Part shown: positions 1 through 8,655 of the stretch, one piece after another | How positions within the stretch are numbered: the stretch's first letter is position 1 | How the letters are laid out: each line of letters begins with the position of its first letter | Assembly (NCBI RefSeq): GCF_000382305.1 | Contig: NZ_KB908019.1 | Location: 124,001 to 188,000 of the forward strand | DNA length: 64,000 nt | Direction: 5' to 3' | From: Vitreoscilla stercoraria DSM 513 | Lineage (GTDB): Bacteria; Pseudomonadota; Gammaproteobacteria; Burkholderiales; Neisseriaceae | The notes under the pieces: model-generated | Seen by the model: the letters and a program-made list of their open reading frames with translations, nothing else | The model's database searches: none | Told to the model about the DNA's origin: nothing | Made by a program: the position numbers and the translations under genes

Positions 1-282
1 AGGGGTGTAATTACCCACATAAGCATTACCGCTGCCTGTATTGGCAGGCGGAGTATAAGGTGTCGTATTGACAGTGGTGTTGCCATAAGGGTTATCAATC
101 GGTGCGGTGCCATAAGGATTGTTATCGGGCAAAGTGGTGGTCACCACATTGCCTTGGGTCAGGCTGCCACTATGGGTACCGTCTTGCACGGTGGCAGCAG
201 GTTGAGTCCAATTTTGGCACGCGGCCATGCTCAAAATGGTTGCAGTCAGCAAACCTGTTTTCAAAAGCTTTGATTGTTGCAT
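1..282 (-). CDS. nlpD: NlpD-like lipoprotein, N-terminal part (cut by window edge)
   Basis: The first 94 codons of a lipoprotein gene run off the left edge. The product starts MQQSKLLKTGLLTA and has a clear lipobox (SMAAC), so cleavage and lipidation at Cys22 are expected, followed by a low-complexity linker rich in Pro, Asn, Thr and repeated NPYG. The LysM and M23 peptidase domains expected of NlpD would lie outside the window, so the name rests on position: surE-pcm-nlpD is the standard proteobacterial order. NlpD activates the septal amidase AmiC from the outer membrane in cell separation. Other LysM/M23 lipoproteins are possible. The gene lies 116 bp downstream of pcm on the same strand. 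Confidence 0.65.
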   Translation of the reverse strand, partial: MQQSKLLKTGLLTATILSMAACQNWTQPAATVQDGTHSGSLTQGNVVTTTLPDNNPYGTAPIDNPYGNTTVNTTPYTPPANTGSGNAYVGNYTP

Positions 283-398
283 CTGTGAGTAACCCTTATT
301 TTTATGTGTGAAATCCATGTTAGCCCCATATGATGGTAGGGCATTTTGAGCGAAACTGCCAGTTTATGACACTATTTTACATATATTATTTGCATGTC

Positions 399-1085
399 TT
401 AAAAATCAGCATCTTGCTCATTAATCAGAGGTACAAAATTGGCTTCTTGTACGCATGTTTCATGAAAACCGTAGGGCGTTTTTTCAATTAACCATAAGTA
501 TTGCACGCCATCTGGTTCTTCTAATGGTAAAACCATTCTGCCACCAATAGCCAATTGTTGTAATAGTGCTAAAGGCATGTTGGGAGCTGCAGCTGTCACA
601 ATAATACGATCAAATGGCGCTTCGGAAGGCAGACCCAAATAACCATCATCATAAGCCAAGCGCACCAAGCTTGCACCCACACTGCGCAATTGTTTTTTGG
701 CCAATTGATGTAGTTCAAAAATGCGTTCTATGGAAAAAACACGATTGCCATAAATGGCGTGCAAAATGGCGGTTTGATAACCGCAACCTGTGCCAATTTC
801 CAACACTTTTTCATCACCGCTCACTCCAGCACCAATCAATAATTGGGTCATGATGCCGACAGTATAAGGCTGAGAAATGGTTTGCCCCAATCCTATGGGC
901 AAAGCGGTTTCATCATAGGCGCGTGAACGCAAAGCCTCTTCCACAAACAAATGGCGCGGCGTGCGTGACAAAGCATGTAAGACATCGGGTTGATGCACGC
1001 CCATGTGTTGTAGGCGATGCACCATGCGTTCACGTCGCCAATCAAAGCCTTGCCAATGACCGCTACGAGAGACTAAAGACTCCAT
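399..1085 (-). CDS. pcm: Protein-L-isoaspartate O-methyltransferase
   Basis: Repairs isoaspartyl residues in damaged proteins by SAM-dependent methylation of the alpha-carboxyl. The 228-residue product has the family motif SQPYTV near residues 71-76 and the SAM-binding motif VLEIGTGCGYQTAIL from about residue 94. The length is close to the E. coli enzyme plus a short N-terminal extension. Its start overlaps the end of surE by 13 bp, the usual coupling of these two stress-survival genes. A later start at the internal Met21 is possible, but the overlap with surE favours the first ATG. Confidence 0.95.
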   Translation of the reverse strand: MESLVSRSGHWQGFDWRRERMVHRLQHMGVHQPDVLHALSRTPRHLFVEEALRSRAYDETALPIGLGQTISQPYTVGIMTQLLIGAGVSGDEKVLEIGTGCGYQTAILHAIYGNRVFSIERIFELHQLAKKQLRSVGASLVRLAYDDGYLGLPSEAPFDRIIVTAAAPNMPLALLQQLAIGGRMVLPLEEPDGVQYLWLIEKTPYGFHETCVQEANFVPLINEQDADF

Positions 1086-1825
1086 TGGCGAATGGCTTCT
1101 TGCACTTGTGGCATTTGATTGTAAGCAGTCAAATCAATAGAAAGAGGCGTCACGGTAATATAGCCTTCGGCAGTGGCTGCAAAGTCGGTGCCGCTGTCGC
1201 AGTCTTGTGCTTCGCCAGGTAAACCGATCCAATATACAGGCTGACCACGAGGATTTTCAGCAGGGACTATGCTTTGCATGTGATGGCGACGACCTAAGCG
1301 AGCGACTTTGAAGCCTTTGAGCTCTTCTGGTTCGACTTTGGGGATGTTAATACTCCATAAAATCGGTGCTTTGGGTGGGTTTTGGCTGAAATATTTGGCC
1401 ACTTCCCATGCTACTTTTGCTGCCGTATGAAAATAACGTTCGGTTTTGTCGTGCAATGAAAAAGCCACCGCAGGAATGCCCAATAAATACGCTTCGGTTG
1501 CCGCAGCAACAGTGCCTGAATATAAAGTATCATCGCCCATATTGGCACCATGGTTAATGCCTGAAAAAACCATATCAGGCACAAAATCAGGCATGGCATG
1601 TAAACCCAAATGAACACAATCAGTAGGAGTGCCATTGACATAGTAAAAGCCATTGTCAGCTTGGCGTATCGTCAATGGGCGGTCTAAAGTGAGTGAATTG
1701 CTGACAGCGCTGCGATCGCGATCGGGTGCCACAACGCGCACATTGGCAAATTCTGAGGTGACACGAGCCAAGGTACGAATGCCCTCAGCCAAATAGCCAT
1801 CATCATTGCAAATTAAAATATTCAT
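1073..1825 (-). CDS. surE: 5'/3'-nucleotidase SurE
   Basis: Metal-dependent nucleoside monophosphatase of about 250 residues. The start at 1825 gives MNILICNDDGY, the canonical SurE N terminus with the metal-binding Asp pair at residues 8-9; SAVSNS at 39-44 and SGINHGANMG supply the other metal and phosphate contacts. The reading frame stays open 41 codons further upstream, but 1825 is preceded by an AGGGGAA ribosome binding site and matches the family start. First gene of surE-pcm-nlpD; it diverges from tRNA-Glu. Confidence 0.96.
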   Translation of the reverse strand: MNILICNDDGYLAEGIRTLARVTSEFANVRVVAPDRDRSAVSNSLTLDRPLTIRQADNGFYYVNGTPTDCVHLGLHAMPDFVPDMVFSGINHGANMGDDTLYSGTVAAATEAYLLGIPAVAFSLHDKTERYFHTAAKVAWEVAKYFSQNPPKAPILWSINIPKVEPEELKGFKVARLGRRHHMQSIVPAENPRGQPVYWIGLPGEAQDCDSGTDFAATAEGYITVTPLSIDLTAYNQMPQVQEAIRQWSL

Positions 1826-1940
1826 TTGGGTTCCCCTATTTTCGGCACATATTGTACCTTTTTTTTGCAATAATGGTAGGAGGCTTATGGTTTGACAGTT
1901 GCAAATGTTTGGTTTATCTTCTTGGCTTATTCTAACAATC

Positions 1941-2017
1941 GCGCCCATCGTCTAGCTGGCCAAGGACACCACTTCTTCAAAGTGGCAACCGGGGTTCGAA
2001 TCCCTGTGGGCGTGCCA
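1941..2017 (+). tRNA. tRNA-Glu (anticodon TTC)
   Basis: A 77-nt cloverleaf with the CCA end encoded. The acceptor stem GCGCCCA pairs with TGGGCGT (first pair G-U), the anticodon stem CCACT/AGTGG encloses loop TCTTCAA giving anticodon TTC, and the T-arm has loop TTCGAAT. The D-arm CATCGTCTAG and the CAACCGGGGTTCGAATCC region are typical of tRNA-Glu. It stands alone between surE and the convergent histidine kinase gene. Confidence 0.95.
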
Positions 2018-2141
2018 CCCAATACCACAGATTGTGATGCTTCCACTCTCAATAGTAGTATCGTTTCTGTCTGCACAATACAGATTCAAACATGAATGGT
2101 TAGATATGCCCATACAATTGAATCTTAAGTGTTTGCATAAA

Positions 2142-2178
2142 AAAATAAGCGTCCTGTAAGTTACAGGACGCTTATTTT
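2142..2178. terminator. DUS inverted pair between tRNA-Glu and the kinase gene
   Basis: Two copies of AAGCGTCCTGTA face each other within perfect 18-bp arms (2142-2159 and 2161-2178) separated by one base, ending in TTATTTT. It lies between the convergent tRNA-Glu and histidine kinase genes and can terminate transcription from both sides. Confidence 0.85.
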
Positions 2179-2194
2179 GATTGTGAATGAATAT

Positions 2195-3523
2195 TTATTC
2201 TATGTGTGAGGCATCAATAGGTAGCTCGACAATAAAGCGTGCCCCTTGTCCAATGTCGCTTTCCACCCAAACTTTGCCTTGATGTGCCTGTACAATTTCT
2301 TTGACAATGTGCAATCCCAATCCCAAACCGGGTTTTTTACTGTTAGGAGACACCACCCGTTCATAGCGTTGAAACACTTTTTCATGGTCACATGCGGCAA
2401 TGCCATTGCCTTGGTCTTGCACCTCTAATCTAGCCACACCATCTTGCAAGCTTAAATGAATATTGACAGGGTGGTTGTCGCCATATTTCAAAGCATTGGT
2501 AATCAAATTGGTGCACACTTGTTCAATTTTAAATTGATCCCAATAACCCATCACTTCTGCCTCTGAATGCAAATTCAACGAGGTTTTGGCCTCTTTGACC
2601 AAAGGCTGTAAACGGTCACTGACATCGTGTAACACTTCAGTCAAATTGAAATAATGGCAACGCAATTGTAGTTTGCCTTCTGCCACATTGCTTAAATCCA
2701 ACATTTGGCGAACTGCCGCAATGACTTTATCAATGCGTGTGGCATGGTTGTCTAAGAGGGTTAAAATATCTTCTTGTGATAATTCGCCTTCTTGTAACAT
2801 TTCCTTATTAATCTCGGTTTGCATTTTCAACAAAGCCAACGGCGAGCTTAATTCATGCGATGCAATAGACAAAAACTCATCTCGCATATGAATGGATTTG
2901 GTCAATTCTTCATTTAATAGACGTGCTTGTTCGGCTTTGATCAATTCTTCTTGTTCAATTAATTTGCGCTCAATGGCAATACCCGCAATGTGTGAGGTGA
3001 CTTCAATTTGATATAAATTGGTAGAAGCAGGGTCTACATGTTTTTTGTGATACATCGCAAACGTTCCCAGCACTTCGCCCGTAGACGAAAAAATAGGCTG
3101 AGAACGGCATGATTGCAAATCGTTGCTCAATGCCCAATCACGCCATGGTGCTTGCCAACGGTCATCGTTTTCAATGTCGCTGACCAAAACGGGTTCATGC
3201 AAATGAGAAGCCATGCAACAAGGTCCCATATAGGGCGGCAAAATAGAAACGCCAGTTTCCTCTTCACAATAGTTTTTTTCGTACTCAACACGCACACCGG
3301 CCTTAAAGGTTTTTTGTACATTGTCTACCAACAAAATAGAGCAAAAAGTGCCTTCATATTGCTCTTCTACAATAGAAACCAAGCGGTGTAATACTTGGAA
3401 TAAAGGTGCGCGTTTGGCCAATAACTCTAAGACTTCTTTTTGTCCAGATAACAATGCATCTGCTTTCAAAACGGATTGAATGATTTGGTTGTATTCAGGA
3501 TAGCGGGCTAGAGAATTTGGCAT
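2195..3523 (-). CDS. GAF-domain sensor histidine kinase (orphan)
   Basis: A 442-residue soluble histidine kinase. A GAF sensor domain covers roughly residues 40-185, then a short coiled linker, an HisKA domain with the phospho-accepting His223 in FLSIASHELSSPL, and an HATPase_c domain with N box NLITNALKYG (about 339-348), G1 box DQGNGI (about 370) and G2 box GLGLGLHI (about 399-406). There is no membrane segment or receiver domain, and no response regulator is adjacent, so it is an orphan kinase; its signal and partner are unknown. The GAF domain has several Cys (CC near 102-103), which might bind a ligand or sense redox state, but that is only inference. Confidence 0.9.
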   Translation of the reverse strand: MPNSLARYPEYNQIIQSVLKADALLSGQKEVLELLAKRAPLFQVLHRLVSIVEEQYEGTFCSILLVDNVQKTFKAGVRVEYEKNYCEEETGVSILPPYMGPCCMASHLHEPVLVSDIENDDRWQAPWRDWALSNDLQSCRSQPIFSSTGEVLGTFAMYHKKHVDPASTNLYQIEVTSHIAGIAIERKLIEQEELIKAEQARLLNEELTKSIHMRDEFLSIASHELSSPLALLKMQTEINKEMLQEGELSQEDILTLLDNHATRIDKVIAAVRQMLDLSNVAEGKLQLRCHYFNLTEVLHDVSDRLQPLVKEAKTSLNLHSEAEVMGYWDQFKIEQVCTNLITNALKYGDNHPVNIHLSLQDGVARLEVQDQGNGIAACDHEKVFQRYERVVSPNSKKPGLGLGLHIVKEIVQAHQGKVWVESDIGQGARFIVELPIDASHIE

Positions 3524-3868
3524 GGCATCTACTCTTAATCAAGTGAGGTCACAGTGGCTCTATTATGCGCAAAAAATTTGGCTCGCAGTAATCTTTTTGC
3601 CAGTGATATCATGATAATAATTTTAATTTAATCGTGATATTGGTAAGGAAATTGCTTGTAATAATACTTGTTTGAAGAAAAATTATATTGCTTAATTTTT
3701 GTTAATTGTCATATTTGACAGAACGATGTTTCGATAGATATAAAATTCAAAATAGATATTATACTCGGTTTGTGATGAAGGTAAAGTATCTGTACCGAGA
3801 GTGAATGGCAAAACAGCAGATGGATTTAATCTCCATCTGCTGTTGGTATGGCTATTTTTAATACGATA
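3524..3868. other. 345-bp AT-rich intergenic region with candidate promoter and hairpins
   Basis: No convincing gene. The region carries a sigma70-like promoter on the plus strand, TTGACA (3715-3720), an 18-bp spacer and TATAAA (3739-3744), followed by a CTCGGT/ACCGAG dyad (about 3764-3802) and the strong hairpin at 3812-3844. A transcript of roughly 100 nt could start near 3751. It could equally be a non-functional promoter-like stretch in AT-rich DNA. Confidence 0.35.
3812..3844 (-). terminator. Hairpin terminator after glcG
   Basis: Perfect 13-bp arms AACAGCAGATGGA / TCCATCTGCTGTT with a 7-base loop. Read on the minus strand the stem is followed by TTTT, placing it as the terminator of the glycolate oxidase operon, 25 bp past the glcG stop. 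Confidence 0.7.
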
Positions 3869-4270
3869 TTAACCGATGGCGGCAACGGCTACTTTGGCTA
3901 CTTCTGCATCCAATTCTTTTGCCAAGCCTGATACGCCCACAGCACCAATCACTTGACCATCTACCACAACAGGCACACCACCTTCTAACAAACCTTGTAG
4001 CGGTGCTGATACAAATGCGGTACGACCACCGTTAATCATGTCTTCATAACCTTTGGTTTCGCGGCGACCTAAAGCGGCACTTTTGGCTTTTTCCAAAGCA
4101 ATGTGTGCAGCCACAGGTGCGCAACCGTCTAAGCGGCTAAAACCCAACAAATGACCGCCATCATCCACAATTGCAACAGCGACTTGCCAATTGTTTTCAT
4201 GGGCTTTGGCAGTGGCAGCTTGCAACATGGCTTGGATTTCTTGTTCGCCTAAGATAGATTTGGTTTGCAT
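3869..4270 (-). CDS. glcG: GlcG/HbpS family protein (DUF336)
   Basis: A 133-residue protein of the GlcG/HbpS family, matching in length and in the motifs VAIVDDGGHLLGFSRLDG and GGVPVVVDGQVIGAVGVSG. Relatives include the E. coli glycolate operon protein GlcG and the haem-binding HbpS; biochemical function in glycolate metabolism is not settled. The start at 4270 is preceded by AAAGGA; a longer frame exists upstream but has no such site and would overlap the neighbouring lipoprotein gene. Last gene of glcD-glcE-glcF-lipoprotein-glcG. Confidence 0.85.
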   Translation of the reverse strand: MQTKSILGEQEIQAMLQAATAKAHENNWQVAVAIVDDGGHLLGFSRLDGCAPVAAHIALEKAKSAALGRRETKGYEDMINGGRTAFVSAPLQGLLEGGVPVVVDGQVIGAVGVSGLAKELDAEVAKVAVAAIG

Positions 4271-4325
4271 CAAATAGTCCTTTGTTTCTATGTGTTGAAA
4301 ACTGACAAATATGACAGTTTTGGTA

Positions 4326-4745
4326 TTAAGGCTGCGCTTCGCTGGCGATAGGGCCAGACGCATATTCAGCAGCCAGTTTTTGTTGTATTTGTTCTGAGCA
4401 AGACAACACCAATGGGCGCGTCAAATCTAACATTTGCTCAGGTGTTTGCTTGGATAAAGCGGTTAATTGGGTGTTGTCGTTGTTTTGTACCAAATTGAAA
4501 GAAATACATTCACAGATGCCTTTAGCAGCTTGATAGTCACGTTCGGTAGCAGGTTGTGGACGTTGTTCAAAATTTTGAATAAAGCCGTTGTAACAAGCTT
4601 GATTGAAATCATCGCTAAACTGCTGTTTGTATGTTTCATCGTTTTTAGGCGCATCAGGAATGGTGACTGTTGATTGTTCAAAACAAGCCGCCAAACCCAA
4701 ACACATACCACTGATTAACACAACACGTCCCAATAATGCTTTCAT
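4326..4745 (-). CDS. Small lipoprotein in the glycolate oxidase operon, unknown function
   Basis: A 139-residue predicted lipoprotein: signal peptide MKALLGRVVLISGMCLGLAAC with lipobox LAAC. The mature part has three further Cys clusters (ACYNG, GICECIS, LSCSEQ), so disulphides or metal binding are possible. I do not recognise the family. Its ATG directly follows the glcF stop codon (TAAATG), so translation is probably coupled. Position between glcF and glcG suggests co-regulation with glycolate oxidation, but a periplasmic or outer-membrane lipoprotein has no obvious role in that cytoplasmic or inner-membrane reaction. Confidence 0.8.
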   Translation of the reverse strand: MKALLGRVVLISGMCLGLAACFEQSTVTIPDAPKNDETYKQQFSDDFNQACYNGFIQNFEQRPQPATERDYQAAKGICECISFNLVQNNDNTQLTALSKQTPEQMLDLTRPLVLSCSEQIQQKLAAEYASGPIASEAQP

Positions 4746-5975
4746 TTATCCACCCAATTGTTGGTCTAAGTATTCAATCCAATGCATGACAGGAATATCG
4801 GTACCGCTACCGATGTGGGCGATACAGCCGATATTGCCTGAAAGCACCGCTTGAGGTTTGAGGGCTTCTAAATTGTTGACTTTGTTTTGGCGCAAACGCT
4901 CTGACAATTCAGGCTGTAAGAACGAATACGTACCCGCAGAGCCACAACACAAGTGGCTGTCTTTAGGCAACAACACAGGAAAACCCAAACCCGCTAACAA
5001 GGATTCTACCTTACCGCCTAACTTTTGACCGTGTTGCAATGAGCAAGGCGGGTGGTATGCCAAAGTTTGTTGCGTCGGAGCCTGAGTGAAGAGGGTTTGC
5101 AAACGCTCGGTTTCGCCAATCAACACTTCGACAATGTCTTTGGCCAATTCGCTAACTCGTTGTGCTTTGGCGGCATAACGCGCATCGCTTTGCAAATGAA
5201 AACCGTATTCTTTGACGGTTGAACCGCAACCTGAAGCATTGATTAAAATCGCCTCTGCGCCCGCTTCAATGGCAGGCCACCAAGCATCAATATTACGGCG
5301 CATGTCGTTCAAACCATCATCATGCATTTGATTGTGCAAATGAATCGCACCACAACAGCCCGCTGAACTTGGACGCAATAATTCCAAACCCAATTTGTCT
5401 AAAACGCGCAAGGTGGCGTGGTTGATATTCGGTGACATAGAAGGTTGTACACAGCCTTCTAACATCAACATTTTGCGTGTGTGTGTTTGGGTTGGAACGG
5501 CTTTTAATGGCTTTTGAGCCAACACTTTGCTTTGTAATTTTTTTGGTAAAAAGCCGCGCACCGATTGACCCATCGTATAAGCACTGTGGAACAATTTCGG
5601 TGAGGTGGTTAATTTGAACAAGGCTTGGCGTTTGAATTTATCTGCACCTGTGCGTGGCAATTGTTTGTCGACCACTTCGCGCCCGATTTCAATCAATTTG
5701 CCGTATTCCACGCCTGACGGGCATGTGGTTTCACAGCTGCGGCAAGTTAAGCAGCGGTCTAAATGCATTTGCACAGTCGGAGTGGCGGGTGTGCCTTCTA
5801 AAACTTGTTTGATTTGGTAAATACGGCCACGAGGACCGTCCAATTCGTCTTGTAACAATTGGTAAGTCGGGCAAGTGGCGGTACAAAAACCGCAGTGAAC
5901 GCATTTGCGCAAAATCGATTCGGCGATTTTGCCTTGTTCGGTGTCTTTGATGAAATCGGCTAAAGTGGTTTGCAT
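4746..5975 (-). CDS. glcF: Glycolate oxidase iron-sulfur subunit GlcF
   Basis: Electron-transfer subunit of the glycolate oxidase complex, which oxidises glycolate to glyoxylate and passes electrons to the respiratory chain. The 409-residue product has two ferredoxin-type 4Fe-4S motifs, Cys25-x2-Cys28-x2-Cys31-x3-Cys35-Pro and Cys75-x2-Cys78-x2-Cys81-x3-Cys85-Pro, followed by two CCG-type domains (SAGCCGAIH and HLCCGSAGTY). The length matches GlcF. It lies 42 bp downstream of glcE, and a DUS-like 11-mer sits in that gap. Confidence 0.96.
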   Translation of the reverse strand: MQTTLADFIKDTEQGKIAESILRKCVHCGFCTATCPTYQLLQDELDGPRGRIYQIKQVLEGTPATPTVQMHLDRCLTCRSCETTCPSGVEYGKLIEIGREVVDKQLPRTGADKFKRQALFKLTTSPKLFHSAYTMGQSVRGFLPKKLQSKVLAQKPLKAVPTQTHTRKMLMLEGCVQPSMSPNINHATLRVLDKLGLELLRPSSAGCCGAIHLHNQMHDDGLNDMRRNIDAWWPAIEAGAEAILINASGCGSTVKEYGFHLQSDARYAAKAQRVSELAKDIVEVLIGETERLQTLFTQAPTQQTLAYHPPCSLQHGQKLGGKVESLLAGLGFPVLLPKDSHLCCGSAGTYSFLQPELSERLRQNKVNNLEALKPQAVLSGNIGCIAHIGSGTDIPVMHWIEYLDQQLGG

Positions 5976-6000
5976 GGGGTGTTCTCTTCGGTTTTATTCT

Positions 6001-6013
6001 TTTACAGGACGCT
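6001..6013 (-). repeat. Single DUS-like site in the glcE-glcF gap
   Basis: TTTACAGGACGCT, the first 11 of 12 positions of the window's DUS (final T replaced by G), placed between codirectional genes. Confidence 0.7.
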
Positions 6014-6017
6014 GGAT

Positions 6018-7094
6018 TCAGTATTCAGGGTAAATTCTGCCAATATTGAACACATGATTGGGATCAAAAGCATCTTTCAAACGTTTTTGTATCGCCAAAT
6101 GTGCGGCAGAAACTGGCGTGAATACCGGCACACCTGCTTGATGGCCTTTGAATACGGTGGCATTGCCGCCATGGCGTTCGGTCAAATCACGCACAGTTTG
6201 CGCACTCGTTTGAGTCCGAATCCAACGCAAGCCGCCGCCCCATTCGATGATTTGCTCGCCACCCAAATCAAAAAACGGTGCCGTATCAGGTACAGCGATG
6301 CGCCATAAGGTTTGGTTTTCAGGACGCTCGCTGAAAAATGGCAAATGCTGCTCGCGCAAATCTGCCCACAATGGCGTGGCTTGCTCTGCGTCTATTAAGC
6401 GGCCTGAAAGGGTTTTGATAGCTGCATCTACTGCCGCTCGTGCACCGCTCAAACGCACATACAACATGCCGTCTTGCCACAAAGTGCCTGCCAATGGCAA
6501 AGGTTTGCCCATCCAACCATTCATTTGCGCCAAAGCGGTTTTGGCATCGTATTCAAAACAAATGGTTTGTGTGGCCATAGGGCGAGGCAAGACTTTCAAC
6601 GACACTTCGGTAATCAAGCCCAAAGTACCCATAGAACCAGTTAATAAGCGTGAAACGTCATAGCCTGCGACGTTTTTCATCACTTGACCGCCAAACTCTA
6701 AATGTTCGCCTTTGCCGTTGATGAGTTTGGTGCCTAAAATAAAATCACGCACCGCGCCTGCATGTGCGCGTCGTGGACCCGATAAACCTGCTGCCACACA
6801 GCCGCCGATGGTGGCGTGTTTGCCAAAATGTGGTGGTTCAAACGCGAGCATTTGCCCTTTTTCAGCCAAAGCCGCTTCAATGTCTTGCAAAGGCGTGCCA
6901 CAACGGGCGGTAATCACCAATTCAGGCGCATCGTATTCGACGATACCGCAATAAGCGTGGGTATCTAAAATATGGTCGGTGGCCACTTGCTCACCATAAA
7001 ACGCTTTGGTGCCGCCGCCTTGTATGGTCAGTTGGGTGCCTGTTTGAGCGGCCTGTAAAATGTGTTCTTGTAATAAATGTAATTCGTTTCGCAT
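6018..7094 (-). CDS. glcE: Glycolate oxidase FAD-binding subunit GlcE
   Basis: Second flavin-domain subunit of glycolate oxidase. The 358-residue protein has the FAD_binding_4 fold signature: GGGTKAFYG near the N terminus, HATIGGCVAAGLSGPRR around residues 88-105, and VMKNVAGYDVSRLLTGSMGTLG further on. The C terminus ends FNIGRIYPEY, typical of GlcE. It begins 21 bp after glcD, so the genes are cotranscribed. The gene contains TTTCAGGACGCT at about 6319, a one-off variant of the repeat. Confidence 0.95.
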   Translation of the reverse strand: MRNELHLLQEHILQAAQTGTQLTIQGGGTKAFYGEQVATDHILDTHAYCGIVEYDAPELVITARCGTPLQDIEAALAEKGQMLAFEPPHFGKHATIGGCVAAGLSGPRRAHAGAVRDFILGTKLINGKGEHLEFGGQVMKNVAGYDVSRLLTGSMGTLGLITEVSLKVLPRPMATQTICFEYDAKTALAQMNGWMGKPLPLAGTLWQDGMLYVRLSGARAAVDAAIKTLSGRLIDAEQATPLWADLREQHLPFFSERPENQTLWRIAVPDTAPFFDLGGEQIIEWGGGLRWIRTQTSAQTVRDLTERHGGNATVFKGHQAGVPVFTPVSAAHLAIQKRLKDAFDPNHVFNIGRIYPEY

Positions 7095-7115
7095 GTTTTG
7101 AGGCTTTCAGGACGC

Positions 7116-8606
7116 TTAGAAGCGGCTTAATTCAGAATGAGGCAAGGTTTCGCCACGACGCACCACCAATTTGCCATATTCGGCACAGCGGTTTTTGGTC
7201 GGAATGGCTTTGTCAAAATTGAGCAAGCCTGTCGGATCGAAGGCATATTTCACGCTCCAAAACGCATCGCGTTCTTGTTCGGTGTATTGCACACACATTG
7301 AATTGATTTTCTCAATGCCCACGCCATGCTCGCCTGTGACGGTGCCGCCCAAACGCACACATTCTTCCAAAATATCCGCACCAAATGCTTCCGCGCGCAA
7401 CCATTCTTCATGGTCTTGGCCATTGAACAATACCAATGGGTGCATGTTGCCATCGCCTGCATGAAACACGTTGATGCAGCGCAATTGGTATTTTTGTTCC
7501 ATTTCTTCAATCGAGCGCAACAAATTACCAATGGAGCGGCGAGGAATGGTGCCATCCATACAGTAGTAATCAGGCGATAAGCGTCCTGCGGCAGGGAAGG
7601 CATTTTTGCGACCCGACCAAAACACCAAACGCTCAATTTCATTGCGGGAGACTTGGATGCGAGTGGCACCACAACCATTCAAAACCTCTTCCATATGCGC
7701 AATTTCTTCGGCCACTTCTTCAGGCGTACCATCAGATTCGCACAATAAAATTGCTTTGGCATTGGTGTCATAACCTGCGTGTAAAAAGTCTTCGACCGCT
7801 TGCGTGGCAGGACCGTCCATCATTTCCAAGCCAGCTGGAATAATCCCTGCCGCAATCACCGCCGCTACCGCATCGCCTGCTTTGCCCATGTCGTCAAACG
7901 ATGCCATGATTACTTGCGCCAATTGTGGCTTTGGAACGAGTTTCACGACCACTTCAGTGGTCACGCAAAACATACCTTCCGAACCAATCAACACACCCAA
8001 TAAATCCAAGCCGGGAGAATCAGGCGCGCGTGAACCGAATTCGATGATGTCGCCATCAATGGTGACCGCACGCACTTGCAAGACATTGTTCACTGTCAAA
8101 CCGTATTTCAAACAATGCACGCCACCTGAGTTTTCCGCCACGTTGCCGCCAATGGTGCAGGCAATTTGGCTAGATGGGTCGGGTGCGTAATACAGTTGAT
8201 AGGGTGCTGCTGCTTCGGAAATGGCCAAATTGCGCACACCCGGTTGCACCGTAGCAGTGCGAGACTGTAAATCAACGTCCAAAATACGGTTGAATTTCGC
8301 CATAGACAACACCACGCCATCGGGAATGGGCATGGCTGAGCCTGCCAAACCTGTTCCTGCGCCACGCGGCACCACAGGTAGATTTAACTGTTGACATGTT
8401 TTCAATACCTGCTGCACTTGTGCTTCGGTCTCAGGCAAAACCACTGCCAAAGGCACTTCGCGATAAGCTGCCAAACCATCACATTCATAAGGAATGACTT
8501 CTTCAGGTTTGGTCAATACATACATGTCTGACCAAAGAGTATGCAAGCGCTGTTGCAAACGCACGCGCTCGTCCTCACTTAAACGGTTTCTCTGAGTTGT
8601 TTCCAT
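7116..8606 (-). CDS. glcD: Glycolate oxidase subunit GlcD
   Basis: Catalytic FAD-linked subunit of glycolate oxidase, 496 residues. The PCMH-type FAD-binding domain shows PVVPRGAGTGLAGSAMPIP (about residues 95-114) and CTIGGNVAENSGGVHCLKYG, and the C-terminal FAD oxidase domain has HAGDGNMHPL and TGEHGVGIEK. First gene of the operon, so the promoter should lie between 8607 and 8655; the gap is short and shows an AGAAGG ribosome binding site. No GlcC-type regulator is nearby. D-lactate or other 2-hydroxyacid dehydrogenases share the fold, but the DEF arrangement points to glycolate. Confidence 0.95.
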   Translation of the reverse strand: METTQRNRLSEDERVRLQQRLHTLWSDMYVLTKPEEVIPYECDGLAAYREVPLAVVLPETEAQVQQVLKTCQQLNLPVVPRGAGTGLAGSAMPIPDGVVLSMAKFNRILDVDLQSRTATVQPGVRNLAISEAAAPYQLYYAPDPSSQIACTIGGNVAENSGGVHCLKYGLTVNNVLQVRAVTIDGDIIEFGSRAPDSPGLDLLGVLIGSEGMFCVTTEVVVKLVPKPQLAQVIMASFDDMGKAGDAVAAVIAAGIIPAGLEMMDGPATQAVEDFLHAGYDTNAKAILLCESDGTPEEVAEEIAHMEEVLNGCGATRIQVSRNEIERLVFWSGRKNAFPAAGRLSPDYYCMDGTIPRRSIGNLLRSIEEMEQKYQLRCINVFHAGDGNMHPLVLFNGQDHEEWLRAEAFGADILEECVRLGGTVTGEHGVGIEKINSMCVQYTEQERDAFWSVKYAFDPTGLLNFDKAIPTKNRCAEYGKLVVRRGETLPHSELSRF

Positions 8607-8655
8607 GGTTTTTTCAACCTTCTTTTAGTGAAATATTAAGGTGTTGTAAAAAGGG

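Noticed and set aside
102..311. Plus-strand frame over the left edge
   Set aside because: It overlaps the minus-strand NlpD-like gene, whose lipobox and position relative to pcm are convincing.
1712..1724. GCGATCGCGATCG palindromic string
   Set aside because: It encodes the conserved DRDRS segment of SurE; codon choice explains it and it does not recur.
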